Assembly: GCF_037935975.1 (NCBI RefSeq)
Contig: NZ_CP149817.1
Span: 4,588,001 to 4,652,000, forward strand
Reading direction: 5' to 3'
From: Teredinibacter turnerae
Lineage (GTDB): Bacteria > Pseudomonadota > Gammaproteobacteria > Pseudomonadales > Cellvibrionaceae
Length of the DNA stretch: 64,000 bases
Notes under the pieces: model-generated
The model's database searches: none
What the model was told of the DNA's origin: nothing
Seen by the model: only the letters and a program-made list of their open reading frames with translations
Part shown: in pieces, positions 60,656 to 64,000 of the stretch
How the letters are laid out: each line of letters starts with the position of its first letter
Numbering within the stretch: position 1 is the stretch's first letter
Position numbers and translations under genes: made by a program

Positions 60656-63640
60656 ATGAACTTTAGCGTAATTCAGGTGGGGCTCATTTGCCTGACCTAC
60701 CTCAGTGTTCTATTTACCATCGCCTACTGTACCGAACGAGGCTTGATCAGCAGCCGGTTGGTCCACCACCCGGTGACCTATATTTTTTCGCTGGGCATTT
60801 TCGCCAGTGCCTGGGCGTTTTACGGGGTGATCGATCTAGCCGGAAAATTCGGCTACGGCGCTCTCGCGTACTACCTGGGTACCGGCACCCTGTTCCTGTT
60901 GGCACCCGCAGCACTGAAACCGTTAATGGAGCTCGCACGCCGCTTCCAGATCAACTCTACCGCCGACCTGCTGACATTCCGTTACCACAGCCACGGAGTT
61001 GGCGGCCTCGCTACCCTGTGTATGTTGCTGGCCATGGCGCCACTGATCGCGCTGCAAATTCAGGCGGTGGCGGAAACAATCCATATTGTGACCCGGGATA
61101 ACGGCGGCACAGTGGCGATGCCTGGCAGCAACTTCGATAGCCGTCAGCTACTGGCGTTGGCTTACTGCGTGGTGGTTGCCAGTTTCGCCGTCACCTTCGG
61201 CTCGAACCGCGAGCACCACAAAGGGCTGATTACCTCCATGGCATTCGAGTCCCTGGTGAAAGTTTTCGGCTTGTGCGCCATTGGCCTGTTCTCCCTCTAC
61301 CAGGTGTTTGGCGGCCCGGACGGCCTTGAACAATGGCTGGTGGACAACCCGGTGCACCTGCAAAACCTCAACTCGCCGCAAACCGGCGAATCGGCTCACA
61401 CGCTGCTGCTGGTCTTCATTGCCACCGCCGTTTCGATGCCGCATATTTTTCATATGACAGTGGTGGAAAACCCGGTGAAGAACGTCAGCCGCACCATCAG
61501 CTGGGCCTTCCCGCTATTCTTGCTGGTAATGGCGCTACCGATCTTCCCTATCTTATGGGCGGGGTTAAAACTTGGCAGTGTATTCCCGACGGAATACTTT
61601 CCTCTGGCAGTGCCGATAGCCGCAAACAGCAAAGCGTTTACCGTTATCTCCTTTGTCGCCGGCTTATCGGCCGCAACCGGCGCGATTGTGGCGATCTCCC
61701 TATCGATCGCCACCATGATTTTGAACCACTGGATTCTGCCCGCATCCCCCTTGCGCACCCACAAGGGCATTTACGGCCAAGTGATCTGGATGCGTCGGAT
61801 TCTGATCGCTGCAGTGGTACTGTGCGGTTACTGCTTCTACCTGTTACTTTCTCACCGGTTTAACCTCACCGACCTGGCGCTGACCGCGTTTATCGCTACC
61901 CTCCAGTTTCTGCCGGGCATTATCGCCGTGGCCCACTGGTCGCCCGGCAACCGCAACGGGCTGGTGGCCGGCCTTTTAGTGGGCACTGGCGTATGGCTGG
62001 TTGGCTTGTTTATCCCCATGGTGATGGGACAGCACGCGTTGCCGCTCACGCTCTTTAATTGGGACATCGTGGTCGGCATCGACAGCTGGGAACGTGTCAC
62101 GCTCTGGTCGCTCGGCCTCAACACCTGCGCATTTGTCATTCTGTCGCTACTCACCCGGCAGTCCAATGATGAGAATTACAGTGCCGAACTCTGTGCAGAG
62201 GATGAAATGAGCCACCCAATCCGGATGGCCCTGGATATTCGCGCACCGGAAGAAATCGTCGAGCGGCTGACTCACCGCATCGGCGAAACCACTGCGCGCG
62301 CGGAAGTCAATCGCGCCCTGGAACAACTCGGGTTCAACGTGGGCGAAAGCCGCCCCTACGCGCTGCGCCGATTGCGCGACGAAGTTGAAGCCAACCTGTC
62401 AGGGTTGATGGGGATCTCAATGGCCACCGAAATTATGGATAGCGAGCTGCCCTACAAAATTCCGGAAGTCGACGGCGTGGCGGATATCAACCTGATGGAG
62501 AGCCGTGTCAATGAATATCGCGACCACCTTACCGGCCTCGCCGCCGAGCTGAACGACCTGCGTCTCTACCACCGGCGCACCCTGGAAGAGCTGCCAATGG
62601 CGATCTGTTCGGTGGGCAAGGATATGGAAGTGCTGATGTGGAACAGTGCCATGGAGCAAATGACCGGCATTACCGCAGACCATGTTACCGGGTCACGCCT
62701 GCCGCAGGTGCTCGAACCCTGGGGTGAGCTGTTGAGCCGCTTTGCCAATTCGAGCGCGCCACACTTCTATAAACAGGAAGTCGAGCTGGCGGGTAAAACC
62801 CATTGGATTACGCTGCACCAGGCCGCAATTCACTCATCCCTGGCCCACAAGGCCAGCGGTCTGGTGATCATGCTGGAGGATGTGACCGAGATGCAGCTGC
62901 TGGAGCAGGAACTGCTGCACAGTGAACGCCTCGCATCCGTGGGCCGGCTGGCTGCGGGCGTCGCTCACGAGATTGGCAACCCCGTGACCGGAATCGCCTG
63001 TATCGCACAAAATATGAAGTATGAAACTGAAGACGCTGACCTTTTGGAGTCTGTGGATCAGATACTCTCGCAAACCGATCGTGTAAGCCGCATTGTGCAT
63101 TCACTGGTAAATTTCTCGCACTCCGGTCAGCAGCCGCAAGAAGACAATGCGCAACTGCCCATCGAGCTGCGTGACTGTGCACAGGAAGCCATCGACCTCA
63201 TCAAATTACAGCAGAAGGGCGACATCACGTTCGAAAATACGGTCGACCCCGGTCTCACCGCCATGGGCGACACGCAGCGCATGATTCAAGTGCTGGTGAA
63301 CTTGTTATCTAACGCACGCGATGCCAGTCCGGATGGTGGACACATCATCGTGAATGGCGATCTGCGCAAGAACTGGGTGCACCTGTCGGTGACTGACGAA
63401 GGTACCGGAATCTCACCGGAGTTACGCGACCAAATCTTCGAGCCCTTCTTCACCACCAAAGAGCCTGGAGAGGGCACCGGGCTGGGCCTGGCGATGGTTT
63501 ACAGCATCGTCGAGGAACATGGCGGCCTGTTAGAGATCATAAGTCCTGTGGATGAGGTGTTACAAAAAGGCACAAAATTTGTGATTAAGCTACCCAAACC
63601 CCTTGAAACCGCTGCCACGACAGGTAACACTAGGCGTTAA
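60656..63640 (+). CDS. cbrA: CbrA-type sensor kinase with SLC5/SSF transporter domain
   Basis: The 994-residue protein has an N-terminal SSF (sodium-solute symporter) domain of about 13 helices (to about residue 500), then a linker, a PAS domain (about 630-740, [26 protein letters not shown]) and a histidine kinase. The phosphoacceptor His near 771 lies in [18 protein letters not shown], followed by [21 protein letters not shown] and [10 protein letters not shown]. CbrA takes up histidine and controls carbon/nitrogen balance in Pseudomonas with CbrB. The order gluQ-cbrX-cbrA-cbrB is as in Pseudomonas. The N-terminal transporter may be sensor or carrier. Confidence 0.95.
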   Translation: MNFSVIQVGLICLTYLSVLFTIAYCTERGLISSRLVHHPVTYIFSLGIFASAWAFYGVIDLAGKFGYGALAYYLGTGTLFLLAPAALKPLMELARRFQINSTADLLTFRYHSHGVGGLATLCMLLAMAPLIALQIQAVAETIHIVTRDNGGTVAMPGSNFDSRQLLALAYCVVVASFAVTFGSNREHHKGLITSMAFESLVKVFGLCAIGLFSLYQVFGGPDGLEQWLVDNPVHLQNLNSPQTGESAHTLLLVFIATAVSMPHIFHMTVVENPVKNVSRTISWAFPLFLLVMALPIFPILWAGLKLGSVFPTEYFPLAVPIAANSKAFTVISFVAGLSAATGAIVAISLSIATMILNHWILPASPLRTHKGIYGQVIWMRRILIAAVVLCGYCFYLLLSHRFNLTDLALTAFIATLQFLPGIIAVAHWSPGNRNGLVAGLLVGTGVWLVGLFIPMVMGQHALPLTLFNWDIVVGIDSWERVTLWSLGLNTCAFVILSLLTRQSNDENYSAELCAEDEMSHPIRMALDIRAPEEIVERLTHRIGETTARAEVNRALEQLGFNVGESRPYALRRLRDEVEANLSGLMGISMATEIMDSELPYKIPEVDGVADINLMESRVNEYRDHLTGLAAELNDLRLYHRRTLEELPMAICSVGKDMEVLMWNSAMEQMTGITADHVTGSRLPQVLEPWGELLSRFANSSAPHFYKQEVELAGKTHWITLHQAAIHSSLAHKASGLVIMLEDVTEMQLLEQELLHSERLASVGRLAAGVAHEIGNPVTGIACIAQNMKYETEDADLLESVDQILSQTDRVSRIVHSLVNFSHSGQQPQEDNAQLPIELRDCAQEAIDLIKLQQKGDITFENTVDPGLTAMGDTQRMIQVLVNLLSNARDASPDGGHIIVNGDLRKNWVHLSVTDEGTGISPELRDQIFEPFFTTKEPGEGTGLGLAMVYSIVEEHGGLLEIISPVDEVLQKGTKFVIKLPKPLETAATTGNTRR

Positions 63641-63698
63641 AATTTTCACCAGGTATGCCATGCGTACATTCTTTGGTGCAGCGATAAATAAAGAGATT

Positions 63699-64000
63699 AT
63701 GAGCAAAATACTAATAGTTGAAGACGAAGACATTATTCGCACAGCGCTGCGTAAGTTGCTCAACCGCAATAAATATGATGTCGAAGAAGCGGGCTCAGTG
63801 AGTGAAGCCACCAATAAATACAAGCTCGGCAATTTCGACCTGATCATTAGCGATCTTCGCCTTCCTGGCGCGCCCGGCACCGACCTCATTCAGATGGCCG
63901 GAGAGATTCCGGTGCTCATCATGACCAGCTATGCAAGCCTGCGCTCGGCCGTAGACTCAATGCGTATGGGCGCGGTGGACTATATCGCCAAACCTTTCGA
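63699..64000 (+). CDS. cbrB: CbrB-type sigma-54-dependent response regulator, C-terminus outside window
   Basis: The visible 100 residues are the receiver domain: KILIVEDEDIIRTALRKLL, acceptor Asp in DLIISDLRLPGAPGTDLIQ and Lys in YIAKPF. The segment PVLIMTSYASLRSAVDSMRMGAVDYIAKPF is close to Pseudomonas CbrB. The missing part should hold the AAA+ sigma-54 activation and helix-turn-helix domains. ATG 63699 is favoured for its AAGAG site; an in-frame ATG at 63660 adds 13 residues. It follows cbrA by 58 bases. In Pseudomonas CbrB activates the small RNA CrcZ, not visible here. Confidence 0.93.
   Translation, partial: MSKILIVEDEDIIRTALRKLLNRNKYDVEEAGSVSEATNKYKLGNFDLIISDLRLPGAPGTDLIQMAGEIPVLIMTSYASLRSAVDSMRMGAVDYIAKPF

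Noticed and set aside
1-64000. Search for tRNA, rRNA, CRISPR arrays, prophage and defence genes
   Set aside because: No cloverleaf-like sequence, spaced repeat array, integrase, phage structural gene or known defence domain was recognised by reading; faint cases would need dedicated tools.

Overview
The window is typical gammaproteobacterial chromosome, moderately GC-rich and densely coded, most like the Cellvibrionaceae (Saccharophagus/Teredinibacter/Cellvibrio). Pointers are the Pseudomonas-type gene orders (proA-rsfS-rlmH-mrdA-rodA-mltB-rlpA-dacA-DUF493-lipB-lipA; dksA-gluQ-cbrX-cbrA-cbrB), many lipoproteins with Ser/Gly-rich linkers, and a lipoprotein GH9 cellulase. No rRNA, tRNA, CRISPR array, prophage or complete insertion sequence was found. 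The genus is an inference.

Layout. 1-9 kb: a truncated lpxL-like acyltransferase, a large surface lipoprotein, a periplasmic binding-protein-like gene, a MazG-type pyrophosphohydrolase, pfkA, then small genes (methyltransferase, DUF6174 lipoprotein, GFA-type zinc protein, PNPOx-like flavoprotein). 9-17 kb: an SLC13 carboxylate symporter, a gene-poor stretch with repeats and a 45-residue lipoprotein gene, ada, a Pat-type acyl-CoA synthetase/acetyltransferase fusion, and a GNAT-nitrilase pair. 17.7-19.3 kb: a degenerate HD-GYP gene split by a 263-bp MITE with TA target duplication; one arm and short end fragments of the same family lie elsewhere in the window. 20-24 kb: PAS-GGDEF-EAL protein, rimO, GNAT.

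24.3-40 kb is one long minus-strand block: a retropepsin/inactive transglutaminase/ATP-grasp trio (rlo-like), proA, rsfS, rlmH, the elongation genes mrdA-rodA-mltB-rlpA, an inserted GH9 endoglucanase, dacA, DUF493, lipB and lipA. It joins wall elongation, wall trimming and lipoate synthesis. nadD, which sits between proA and rsfS in Pseudomonas, is absent.

40-53 kb: HAD phosphatase, glycine-zipper protein, a PepSY/two-component/VanZ operon, an RND exporter with acidic ADPF repeats, an FHA protein, ubiX, mpl, and a hybrid kinase in which two of three receiver domains look inactive. 53-64 kb: ppa, small and hypothetical genes, a M15 peptidase, a TfoX C-terminal protein, a Rieske protein, sfsA, then dksA-gluQ and cbrX-cbrA-cbrB, the last cut by the window edge.

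No clear new defence or mobile system is visible. The points most worth following are the MITE and its disrupted c-di-GMP-type gene, the rlo-like trio, the cellulase inside the cell-wall operon, the repeat-bearing exporter loop, and unexplained palindromes near 53.3 and 57.1 kb.
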